Positions 49,219 through 56,636 of a stretch of 64,000 nucleotides of DNA are shown piece after piece (position 1 is the first letter of the stretch; each line of letters opens with the position of its first letter). The position numbers and the translations under genes were made by a program. The notes below the pieces were generated by a model, which had not been told where the DNA came from, made no database searches, and saw only the letters and a list, made by a program, of their open reading frames with translations. This DNA is from Streptomyces eurocidicus (GTDB lineage: Bacteria; Actinomycetota; Actinomycetes; Streptomycetales; Streptomycetaceae), in assembly GCF_002891295.1 (NCBI RefSeq), contig NZ_LGUI01000008.1, positions 1 to 64,000 of the forward strand. Reading direction: 5' to 3'.

Positions 49219-50547
49219 TTGCCATCTACGCCCACGTCCTCCCCGGCGTCCCTGCGCGGGCGCATACCCAAGGTCCCGTTCTGGGCCCAGATCCTGCTCG
49301 GCCTGGTGCTCGGCGCCCTGCTCGGCTGGGCCGCCAAGAGCGGTGACGTCCACTGGCTGGAGGTCACCCTCGACAAGATCGGCAGCATCTTCGTCCAGCT
49401 GCTGATGGTCGTGATCGCGCCACTGGTCTTCTTCGCCATCATGGTGTCGATCACCAATCTGCGGAACGTCTCCAACGCCGCCCGGCTGGCCACCCGCACC
49501 CTGATGTGGTTCATGATCACCTCGCTGATCGCGGTGGTCATCGGTCTCGCGATCGGCCTGCTCACCGACCCGGGTTCGGGCACCGGCCTTACCGCGGCCG
49601 ACGGCAAGGAGCCCAAGAAGCACGGCTCGTGGCTGGACTTCCTCACCGGGATCGTCCCCACCGACGTCATCACGCCGTTCACCGAGCTGAACGTCCTCCA
49701 GATCGTCTTCATGGCCGCCGCCGCGGGCATCGCCATCCTCCAGGTCGGCGACAAGGCCAAGCCCGTCCTCGACCTCAGCCAGGCCGCCCTGGAGCTGCTC
49801 CAGAAGGTCCTGTGGTGGGTCATCCGGCTCGCCCCGCTGGGCAGCCTGGGCCTGGTCGGCACGGCCATCGCCACCTACGGCTGGGACCTGATCGGCAAGT
49901 ACGCGACCTTCACCGCGGACATCTACGTCGGCTGCGCCATCGTGATGTTCGGCGTCTACCCGCTGCTGCTGGCCACGGTCGCCAAGGTGAACCCGCTGCA
50001 GTTCTTCAAGGGCGCCTGGCCCGCCATCCAGCTGGCCTTCGTCTCCCGCTCCTCCGTCGGCACGATGCCGCTGACGCAGAAGGTCACCGAGCGCCTCGGC
50101 GTCCCGAAGGAGTACGCCTCCTTCGCGGTGCCCTTCGGCTCCACGACCAAGATGGACGGCTGCGCCTCGATCTACCCGGCGATCGCCGCGATCTTCGTCG
50201 CGCAGGTCTTCGACGTGAACCTGGAGATCCGGGACTACGTCCTGATCGCCTTCGTCTCCGTCATCGGCTCCGCCGCCACCGCCGGTCTGACCGGCGCCAC
50301 GGTGATGCTGACCCTGACGCTCTCCACGCTGGGCCTGCCGATGGCGGGCGTGGGCCTGCTGCTGGCCATCGACCCGATCGTGGACATGATGCGCACCGCG
50401 ACCAACGTGGCCGGCCAGTCCGTCGTCCCGATCCTGGTCTCGGCCCGCGAGGGCATCCTGGACCGCAAGGCGTACGACGCGGCGACCGCGTCCCCGCTGG
50501 AGCCGGTCCCGGGCACGGAGCCGGTCCCGGCCGCCGCGGCGGCCTGA
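49219..50547 (+). CDS. Dicarboxylate/amino acid:cation symporter (DAACS), possibly cystine-type
   Basis: The 442-residue membrane protein has the glutamate-carrier fold with about eight helices and two hairpins. The first hairpin reads FVSRSSVGTMPLTQKVTERL and the motif KMDGCASIYPAIAA stands where glutamate carriers have NMDGTA. The T-to-C change, together with the Cys-rich leader peptide upstream, makes L-cystine or another sulphur amino acid a better guess than glutamate or C4 acids (inference). It starts at TTG 49219 after GGAG. The C-terminal tail (PVPGTEPVPAAAAA) is low-complexity. Confidence 0.85.
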   Translation: MPSTPTSSPASLRGRIPKVPFWAQILLGLVLGALLGWAAKSGDVHWLEVTLDKIGSIFVQLLMVVIAPLVFFAIMVSITNLRNVSNAARLATRTLMWFMITSLIAVVIGLAIGLLTDPGSGTGLTAADGKEPKKHGSWLDFLTGIVPTDVITPFTELNVLQIVFMAAAAGIAILQVGDKAKPVLDLSQAALELLQKVLWWVIRLAPLGSLGLVGTAIATYGWDLIGKYATFTADIYVGCAIVMFGVYPLLLATVAKVNPLQFFKGAWPAIQLAFVSRSSVGTMPLTQKVTERLGVPKEYASFAVPFGSTTKMDGCASIYPAIAAIFVAQVFDVNLEIRDYVLIAFVSVIGSAATAGLTGATVMLTLTLSTLGLPMAGVGLLLAIDPIVDMMRTATNVAGQSVVPILVSAREGILDRKAYDAATASPLEPVPGTEPVPAAAAA

Positions 50548-50641
50548 CGGGCCTTCGGTACCTCCGGTACGGGCTGGCCTGAATCTTGCGGTCGGGCCGG
50601 TTCGGCCTGAACCTCACTCCCGGGCGTCCCTCCTCCCCGTA

Positions 50642-50661
50642 ACATTACCTGCCGGTAATGT
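50642..50661. promoter_or_regulatory. Palindromic operator before the TetR gene
   Basis: ACATTACC-TGCC-GGTAATGT is a perfect 8-bp inverted repeat lying 25 bases before the TetR start codon. It is typical in size and place of an autoregulatory TetR site. Confidence 0.75.
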
Positions 50662-50685
50662 AGCGGGGGCGGAGGGACGTTTGTC

Positions 50686-51402
50686 GTGAATGCTGCACGA
50701 ACTGACGCTGCTGAGGCCGGGATGACGGCGAAGCCCAGGCCCAGGCCCAAGCCCAGGATCAAGCGCATGCCGCGCGAGGTGCGCGAGCGCCAGATGGTCG
50801 ACGCGGCCGTGGAGGTCTTCGCGCGCCGGGGCTACCGCACGGCGTCGATGGACGAGATCGCCGAGCTGGCGGGGGCCTCGAAGCCGCTCGTCTATCTGTA
50901 TCTGAACTCGAAGGAAGACCTCTTCAGCGCCTGCATACGGCGCGAGGCCGAGGCCCTGATCGCCGCCGTCCGGGCGGCCGCCGATCCGGCCGCCCCCGCC
51001 GACCGGCGGCTGTGGCACGGGCTGCGCGGCTTCTTCGCCCACACCGCCGCCCACCCCGACGGCTGGGCGGTCCTGTACTGCCAGGCCCGCAGCCACGGGG
51101 AGCCGTTCGCGCTGGAGGTGGCCGCGCTGCGGCAGCGGCTCGTCGACGTGGTCACCCAGCTGATCGCCGACACCGCCCGCGACGGCGGCTGCGTGAAGCC
51201 CCTGCCCGGCGAGGAGGTCTCGGGCCTCGCCCACGCGCTGGTCGGCGCGGCGGAATCGCTGGCCGGGTGGTCGAACGCGCGCACGGGGTCCGGCGGCCCC
51301 GGGCACTCCGACCGGGAGGCCGCCGAGACGCTGATGAACCTCGCGTGGGCGGGGCTGGAGAACCTGGCGAACGGGCGGCGCTGGGCGCCGGCCCGGCCGT
51401 AG
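50686..51402 (+). CDS. TetR/AcrR-family transcriptional regulator
   Basis: The 238-residue protein has an Arg/Lys/Pro-rich tail of about 30 residues and then a TetR HTH (AAVEVFARRGYRTASMDEIA, then GASKPLVYLYLNSKEDLF). A C-terminal ligand domain contains a possible ligand-pocket Cys (VLYCQARSHGEP). GTG 50686 follows GGAGGGACG. A perfect palindrome just upstream suggests autoregulation. The regulated partner could be the symporter gene upstream or itself; no enzyme gene is divergently paired with it. Confidence 0.92.
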   Translation: MNAARTDAAEAGMTAKPRPRPKPRIKRMPREVRERQMVDAAVEVFARRGYRTASMDEIAELAGASKPLVYLYLNSKEDLFSACIRREAEALIAAVRAAADPAAPADRRLWHGLRGFFAHTAAHPDGWAVLYCQARSHGEPFALEVAALRQRLVDVVTQLIADTARDGGCVKPLPGEEVSGLAHALVGAAESLAGWSNARTGSGGPGHSDREAAETLMNLAWAGLENLANGRRWAPARP

Positions 51403-51492
51403 CCGGAGGCCGGCCCGACACCGGTCCGCCGCCCCTCGGCCTCCCCGGCCCGGCCGCTCCCCGCCGCCCGCGGCCGGGCCACCCCTCGGGCC

Positions 51493-52104
51493 TCAGCCCT
51501 CGGCGCCCTTGCGGCGCCGGGCGGCGAGCAGTCCCGCGCCGCCGAGGACACCGGCCGCGGCGAGCGCCCCGCCGACGAGGCCGGGGTCGGTGTCCGAGTG
51601 GGACGCGGGGGCCTCGCCCGCCGCGACGCCGCCCTTGGGCAGCTTCTTGCTGCCGTCGGTCTTCGCGTCGCCCTTCGCGTCGCCCTTCGCGTCGCGCCGC
51701 ACGGGGGCCGCGGTGCCCTTGGCCGCGTCGCCGCTCCCGCCCCGGTCCTTCTTCTTGTCGTCCGTCTTGCCGTCCTTTTTGTCGTCGCCGCCCTGGGTCC
51801 TGGCGGTCACATGCGTGCCGTCGAAGTGGACGTAGATCCCGTCGGTGTAGCTCTGGCCCTTGGAGAGCACCGCGAAGACCTTCCCGGTGCCGATCTCCTT
51901 CAGATACGCCTTGCCGTTCTTGATCTCGGCCTCCATGCCGCCGCCGATGTCGACGGTCCGCCCCGCCGGCTGCCCGCTGCCGCCCGCCGGGGCCGGTGCC
52001 GGGCTCCCGTCGGTGGCGAACGCCGCGGTGGGTACCGCCACCACGCCGGCGAGGACGGTGGTGGCTACGGCGGTGCGGAGTGCGGTGCGAGTGGTGGTGT
52101 TCAT
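51493..52104 (-). CDS. Secreted, C-terminally anchored surface protein
   Basis: The 203-residue protein has a Sec signal peptide (MNTTTRTALRTAVATTVLAG ... AFA), a small domain (VDIGGGMEAEIKNGKAYLKE, GIYVHFDGTHVTA) and a long Lys/Asp/Gly-rich linker with GDAK repeats. The C-terminus has LPKGGVAAGEAP, then a Gly/Ala/Leu helix and ARRRKGAEG. This tail resembles sorting-signal-like anchors of streptomycete surface proteins, although it is not a canonical LPXTG or LAXTG. Function is unknown. Confidence 0.78.
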   Translation of the reverse strand: MNTTTRTALRTAVATTVLAGVVAVPTAAFATDGSPAPAPAGGSGQPAGRTVDIGGGMEAEIKNGKAYLKEIGTGKVFAVLSKGQSYTDGIYVHFDGTHVTARTQGGDDKKDGKTDDKKKDRGGSGDAAKGTAAPVRRDAKGDAKGDAKTDGSKKLPKGGVAAGEAPASHSDTDPGLVGGALAAAGVLGGAGLLAARRRKGAEG

Positions 52105-52272
52105 GGGGCTCTGCTCTCCTTACGGAGTCCGTGTGTGCCGCCTGTGCGGCGGCCCGACACCACAAAAGTTATTTCGGGCACATCGGTACACGTATCGGTA
52201 AAAAGGGCAGAGCGGGGTGGGTCGTAAGGACTAGGTCAGGGCCGGGTTGTCAGCCTGAGGGGCGGAATCCGG

Positions 52273-53607
52273 TCATACGGCGACGGGGTGCCGCGCGGCC
52301 ATGGCGCGGTCGTAGAGCTCCCGGGCCTTGGGGTTCTTCAAGTAGGGGCGGAGGGAGGAGCGCATGATCCCGACCCGCTCGTCGCACCGCTGGGACTGGA
52401 CCAGCGGGTAGTCGTCGAGCACGCGGTGCCAGGTCTCGCAGGCCGCCTCCAGGTGCCCGATCTCCAGTTGCCGCTCGGCGAGGTAGCACTGCTGACGTAC
52501 CCGCGCCCGGCGGTAGACGCTGTACCGCAACGCGTCCGCCTCCTGCATGGACTTGATCGATCCGCGTACGTCGCCCAGCTCGTACCGCACCTGACTGACG
52601 TGGTACTGGAGCGACGACGGGTCGTAGGAGCCGAACGCCTTCTCCTGGGATTCGGCCTTCTCCATGGCGACCTCCGCCTCCCCGATGAACCGCAATGCCT
52701 CGGTCCGGTGGCCCGACCGGGCCGCCGCGTGTGCCTGCTGCCCGGTGAGGAACGCCCGCATCCTGGGCCCCGCCTGCGGCGAGGCCGCTGCGGCCGCGTC
52801 GGCGAGCCGGCTCGCACGGGGTCCGAAGCCCAGATCCACGGCCTGGACGCTCATGCCCCGGAGTGTGGTGCAGTAGGTCAGGTGGTCGCCTGCCTGGCCC
52901 GCCAGTTCGAGGGCCTTGACGTAGTACCGCTGCGCGAGCCCGTGGTGCCCCTCGTCGACGGCCATGTACCCCGTCAGGTAACAGAGGTCGGAGGCCGCCG
53001 ACAGCATTCCCTTGCGTACGTCCTCGGGTGCGTCGGCACGGAGATAGGCGGCGACGGTGTTGACGGCGAAGGCAGCGGCCATCGGACGGGCGTGCCGCCC
53101 CCCGAACTGATCGTCCAGCTCGGAGACCCGCTCGGTCATGGCGACCACCATGTCCACCTCCGGCCACCCGATCCGCGCCGCCCGCCCCGACCGCACGGCC
53201 TCGGCCCGGCCGACGACGTCCTGCCAGCCCGGGATCGTCAGCGCCACGGAGAACAGCCCGGCGCCGAGGACGCCCCGCCGGGACGGGTCCATGTCGAGCC
53301 GTCCGAGGTCGACGAGCCCCTCGACCGTGTCGCCAGGGGTGGACGGACCTCCTTCCGGCGCGGGCAGCCCCGCCTCGGCATGGGTCACCGGGCGGGCCAG
53401 CTTGCGGGACAGGGCCTCCAGGATCAGGGGCCGTACCGCCTTTCTGGGCAGAGTTCCGCCCAGCCAGTGGTGCACGGAGGATTCGTCGTACTTCACGGGG
53501 GTGCCGGTCTCGGTCCCCAGCCTGTTGACCGCGAGGGCGAACTGACGGTACGTCCAGCGGCTTTCGGTGAGGAGCCGGGCCAGGCCCTCGTTCTTCCGAT
53601 CTCCCAC
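52273..53607 (-). CDS. Streptomyces-type HTH/TPR regulator-like protein
   Basis: The 444-residue protein starts at GTG 53607 (GGAG nine bases upstream). An XRE-like region of about 70 residues comes first (ARLLTESRWTYRQFALAVNR, then DESSVHHWLGG). A long helical region follows, with TPR-like repeats (YYVKALELAGQAGDHLTYCT, AARSGHRTEALRFIGEAEVA and others). The short hydrophobic stretch RRGVLGAGLFSVALTIPGW near residues 109-127 looks Tat-signal-like but is internal, as in many proteins of this family. Such proteins are abundant in Streptomyces and are usually called transcriptional regulators or NsdA-like. The divergent small gene at 53.7 kb is a likely partner. Confidence 0.82.
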   Translation of the reverse strand: MGDRKNEGLARLLTESRWTYRQFALAVNRLGTETGTPVKYDESSVHHWLGGTLPRKAVRPLILEALSRKLARPVTHAEAGLPAPEGGPSTPGDTVEGLVDLGRLDMDPSRRGVLGAGLFSVALTIPGWQDVVGRAEAVRSGRAARIGWPEVDMVVAMTERVSELDDQFGGRHARPMAAAFAVNTVAAYLRADAPEDVRKGMLSAASDLCYLTGYMAVDEGHHGLAQRYYVKALELAGQAGDHLTYCTTLRGMSVQAVDLGFGPRASRLADAAAAASPQAGPRMRAFLTGQQAHAAARSGHRTEALRFIGEAEVAMEKAESQEKAFGSYDPSSLQYHVSQVRYELGDVRGSIKSMQEADALRYSVYRRARVRQQCYLAERQLEIGHLEAACETWHRVLDDYPLVQSQRCDERVGIMRSSLRPYLKNPKARELYDRAMAARHPVAV

Positions 53608-53748
53608 GCCGATCAACTCCACGTGTCCTCGCGGGTTTTCAAGGCATTCAAGTCGCGGTGCTCCGTCCAACGGTACCGCTCGGTCACGCCGTGCAGTTTC
53701 CTCTGTGTAACCGCAGGTCGGACAGCATCTCGCAGGAGGATCGGCTCC

Positions 53749-54114
53749 GTGACGTACCGAGTGGGCGCATATGTGGTGGACACGCGGGAGGGCAGAGTGG
53801 CCCAAGTGATCGGGCACAGAGGCGGTCGTGTGCAGGTGCGCATGCCCGGCGGCGGGCTCGTATGGGAGGTGCCCCCGTGCGCGCTGCGCCCGGCCCTGGG
53901 CGAGGAGCGGGAGGCGATGCGGTTCCTCGCGAACAGCGATGCCGTCCGCCCCTCACCCGAGGGAGTGAAGGGCGGACGGCGCTGCGAGGACTGCGACGCG
54001 CTGAGCGCCGCCTGGCGGTCGGCGTCGGTGGCGGGGCAGTACACGGACACGGCCGTGGACGCGCTGATCAGGTTCCGCAACCACTGGCGCCTGGAGCACG
54101 GGGCACCGGCCTGA
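53749..54114 (+). CDS. Conserved small protein of unknown function, divergent from the HTH/TPR gene
   Basis: The 121-residue protein starts at GTG 53749 with GGAGGA upstream. The N-terminal half is a small beta-rich module (TYRVGAYVVDTREGRVAQVI, GGRVQVRMPGGGLVWEV) resembling an SH3-like or DUF-type fold. The C-terminal half has a CEDCDALSAAW segment with two Cys and an amphipathic helix. Similar genes often lie next to HTH regulators in Streptomyces (from memory). I do not assign a function. Confidence 0.7.
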   Translation: MTYRVGAYVVDTREGRVAQVIGHRGGRVQVRMPGGGLVWEVPPCALRPALGEEREAMRFLANSDAVRPSPEGVKGGRRCEDCDALSAAWRSASVAGQYTDTAVDALIRFRNHWRLEHGAPA

Positions 54115-54183
54115 GCCCACGGGCCGGGTGTGCCGCCGCGCGCCGGGTCCGGGTGGATCCGGCGCGCGGCGGCCCGCGGCCGG

Positions 54184-55362
54184 TCAGGCTCCGCAGTTGC
54201 CGTTCGTCGGGCGGTCGGCGAAGCGGTCCGCGAGCCAGTTCGCCGCCGGGATCGACTCGGTGATCACGCCCAGGACGTGTTCGCCGAGGGGGAGGGACTT
54301 CCACTGGACGTTCGCGTTCCTGGCGCACCAGTCGGCGCGGAGCTGCTTGCCGACCTCGTACGGGATCAGCTCGTCGACGACGCCGTGGTAGAGGTAGACC
54401 GGGCGGTCCGGGGCGTGCCGGCCGAGGTCGGAGGAGCGCAGGACGCGCTGCCAGTCGGGTTCGTAGAGCGGGTTGCGGACGGTGACGTCGGAGATCTTCT
54501 TGAAGAGGCCGGCGACCGCGTCGATCGCCACGCACCGCTCGCGCAGCAGCTGGATGAAGTGACGGCCCTTGTCGTTGAGGTAGCGGTCCAGGTCCAGTTC
54601 GGGGTAGGCCGCGTCCTGGCCGGCCGCCGCCATGAGGACGAGGCCCGCGCCGATGCCGCCGTTGTTGTAGTCGGCGGTCTTGAGCAGGTCGGCGGGGACG
54701 CCACCGGTGGCCGTGCCCTTGACGTTCAGCTCGGGGGCGTAGGAGTCGTGCAGCTCGGCGGCCCAGCTGGTGGCCTGGCCGCCCTGCGAGTAACCCATGA
54801 TCCCCACCGGGGCGTTCCGGGACAGGCCCGCCTCCGGCAGCCGCAGCGCCGCGCGCGCCGCGTCGAGCACGGCCTGGCCCTCGGCCCGGCCGACGGTGTA
54901 CGTGTGCTCGCCGGGGGTGCCGAGGCCCTCGTAGTCGGTCACGGCGACCGCCCAGCCGCGCAGCGTGAGCTGCTGGATGAGGTTGGCCTCCAGCGTCGTG
55001 CCGTACGGGAAGCCCGCCGACGGCGCGCACTGGTCGCCCAGGCCCACGGTGCCGACGGCGTAGGTGACGAGCGGGCGCGGGCCCGTTCTGCCGTCCTGGG
55101 GCACGATCACGGTGCCCGAGACGACGTTCGGGGTGCCCTTGGCGGTGGTGGAGCGGTAGGTGATGTGCCAGGCCCTGGTGTTGGTCGGCTGGCCGGGCAG
55201 CGGGTGGAAGGAGGTGGGGGCGGAGCTGACGACGTCCCCGGGGGACTTCGCGGCCTCCGCCCGCCGCTCGGCCGAGGCCGTGGTCGATGCCGTGGCCGTG
55301 CCCGCCCCGACCGAGACGGCCAGGGCGGTGACGGCGGTGAGGACGATGGATCGCAAGCGCAT
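54184..55362 (-). CDS. Secretory lipase-family alpha/beta hydrolase
   Basis: The 392-residue protein starts at ATG 55362 (GGGAGA upstream) with a Sec signal peptide (MRLRSIVLTAVTALAVSVGA ... ATAS). The nucleophile motif is GYSQGG (Ser near residue 195), and a late Asp/His pair falls in YHGVVDELIPY and LGEHVLGV. The overall pattern fits the LIP secretory lipase family, which cleaves ester bonds of lipids or aromatic polyketide esters outside the cell. Paired cysteines (QCAPS and RCVAID, and WCARN with NCGA) suggest disulphides. A 35-residue Ala/Ser-rich segment follows the signal. Confidence 0.88.
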   Translation of the reverse strand: MRLRSIVLTAVTALAVSVGAGTATASTTASAERRAEAAKSPGDVVSSAPTSFHPLPGQPTNTRAWHITYRSTTAKGTPNVVSGTVIVPQDGRTGPRPLVTYAVGTVGLGDQCAPSAGFPYGTTLEANLIQQLTLRGWAVAVTDYEGLGTPGEHTYTVGRAEGQAVLDAARAALRLPEAGLSRNAPVGIMGYSQGGQATSWAAELHDSYAPELNVKGTATGGVPADLLKTADYNNGGIGAGLVLMAAAGQDAAYPELDLDRYLNDKGRHFIQLLRERCVAIDAVAGLFKKISDVTVRNPLYEPDWQRVLRSSDLGRHAPDRPVYLYHGVVDELIPYEVGKQLRADWCARNANVQWKSLPLGEHVLGVITESIPAANWLADRFADRPTNGNCGA

Positions 55363-55447
55363 ACGGCTCTCCCGACTGTCCATGGCGGTGAGTCAGTTGA
55401 GGGTGACCGTAGTGACTGCGGCGTCAGCACGGAGTTGACCGGGGAGC

Positions 55448-56494
55448 TCAGCTTTGCTGACCCGGCCGCCCCCGGCCGGTCTCCTCCAGCAGCCGGTAGG
55501 CCCCCGGAGTGGTGCCCGTCCAGCGCCGGAAGGCCCGGTGGAAGGCGGTGTCCTCCGAGAACCCCAGTCGCGCCGCCAGCTCCGCTATCGGCTCCCGGCC
55601 CTCCAGCAGGCTGCTGACCGCGGCCTCCTGCCGCACCTGGTCCGTCAGCCGCCGGTAAGAGGTGCCCTCCTCCCGCAGCCTGCGGCGCAGCGTCGCCGGG
55701 CTCACCGCGAGCAGCGACGCCAGCTGGGCCACCTCCGGCAGCCGGGCGGCCCGCCTCTCGCGCATCGCCAGAACGAGTGAACGCCGTACCTGCTCCGCGA
55801 CGGTCGTCCCGTACTCCCGGCGGCTGAGCAACTCGGCGGGCGCCCGCCGCAGCAGCTCCTCCAAGGCCGTCTCGTCCTGGACGAGCGGCGCGGCCAGCCA
55901 GCGCGGATCGAAGCCGGTGCCGGTGCGCCGGGCGCCGAAGCGCACCGGGCAGCCGAACAGCTGGTCGTACTCGCTCGCGTACGGGGGCGCCGGATAGGCG
56001 AACTCCGCCCAGCGCAGCGGGATCCGCCGGCCGATCAGCCAGCTGGCCAGCCGGTGCCAGATGACGATCAGACACTCGGTGAGGAACCGGCCCTCGGCGA
56101 AGCCGCGCAGATCGCTGCGGACGGCGAACACCACTTCGCCCTCGGCGCGTTCGAGGACGAGGTCCGGGCCGCCGGGGAACAGCCCGTAGAAGCGGGTGCC
56201 CCGCTCCAGCGCGCCGCCGAGGTCCCGGCAGGCGACGCAGGCGTAACACATCATGGCGAAGGTGCCGGCCCGGCTGGGCGCCGGGCCGAGGCCCAGGAAC
56301 TCGTCCCCGGTGGCCCGGCGCAGGGCCGTGACCAGCCGGGCGAACTGCTCGGGGGTGACCCGCGCCCGGTCGTCGCCGACGAGCAGCGGGGGTATCCGCG
56401 CCCCCTGGAGCAGGGGCACGGTGTCGATGCCGAGGCGGCGGGCGCCGCCGAGGGCGGCTCGCACGTAGTGCACGGTGATCGTGCGACGGCTCAT
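55448..56494 (-). CDS. AraC-family transcriptional regulator (N-terminal ligand domain of the OruR type)
   Basis: The 348-residue protein has an N-terminal effector domain of about 190 residues (GIDTVPLLQGARIPPLLVGD, FAMMCYACVACRDLGGAL) and a C-terminal AraC double HTH: LASLLAVSPATLRRRLREEG and IAELAARLGFSEDTAFHRAF, ending RRWTGTTPGAYR. It is divergent from the acyl-CoA synthetase gene, 142 bases apart, and convergent in spacing with the lipase gene, so control of lipid or fatty acid use is a reasonable inference. Confidence 0.92.
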   Translation of the reverse strand: MSRRTITVHYVRAALGGARRLGIDTVPLLQGARIPPLLVGDDRARVTPEQFARLVTALRRATGDEFLGLGPAPSRAGTFAMMCYACVACRDLGGALERGTRFYGLFPGGPDLVLERAEGEVVFAVRSDLRGFAEGRFLTECLIVIWHRLASWLIGRRIPLRWAEFAYPAPPYASEYDQLFGCPVRFGARRTGTGFDPRWLAAPLVQDETALEELLRRAPAELLSRREYGTTVAEQVRRSLVLAMRERRAARLPEVAQLASLLAVSPATLRRRLREEGTSYRRLTDQVRQEAAVSSLLEGREPIAELAARLGFSEDTAFHRAFRRWTGTTPGAYRLLEETGRGRPGQQS

Positions 56495-56586
56495 GCGAAG
56501 ACGTTAGCCCGGTTGAGCGTTGGGGTCAGCGGTGCTGACGGTTCCGGTCATGGTCGAATGTCTGACCGGGTTCCTAGCGTCATGGA

Positions 56587-56610
56587 TGTCCTCAATGGCC
56601 GGACAGGCTT
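56587..56610. repeat. Half copy of the GTCCTCAAT-CGCCGGAC repeat
   Basis: TGTCCTCAATGGCCGGACAGG matches one arm of the large palindrome at 60413-60464 with few changes. Here it lies in the divergent promoter region between the AraC gene and the acyl-CoA synthetase gene. It is a dispersed Streptomyces-type repeat. Confidence 0.65.
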
Positions 56611-56636
56611 GAGTTTCAAGCTTTTTGGGAGGCGTC

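Noticed and set aside
49219..50547. Plain C4-dicarboxylate carrier DctA
   Set aside because: The carrier motif KMDGCA and the Cys-rich leader do not support that specific name; only the DAACS family is certain.
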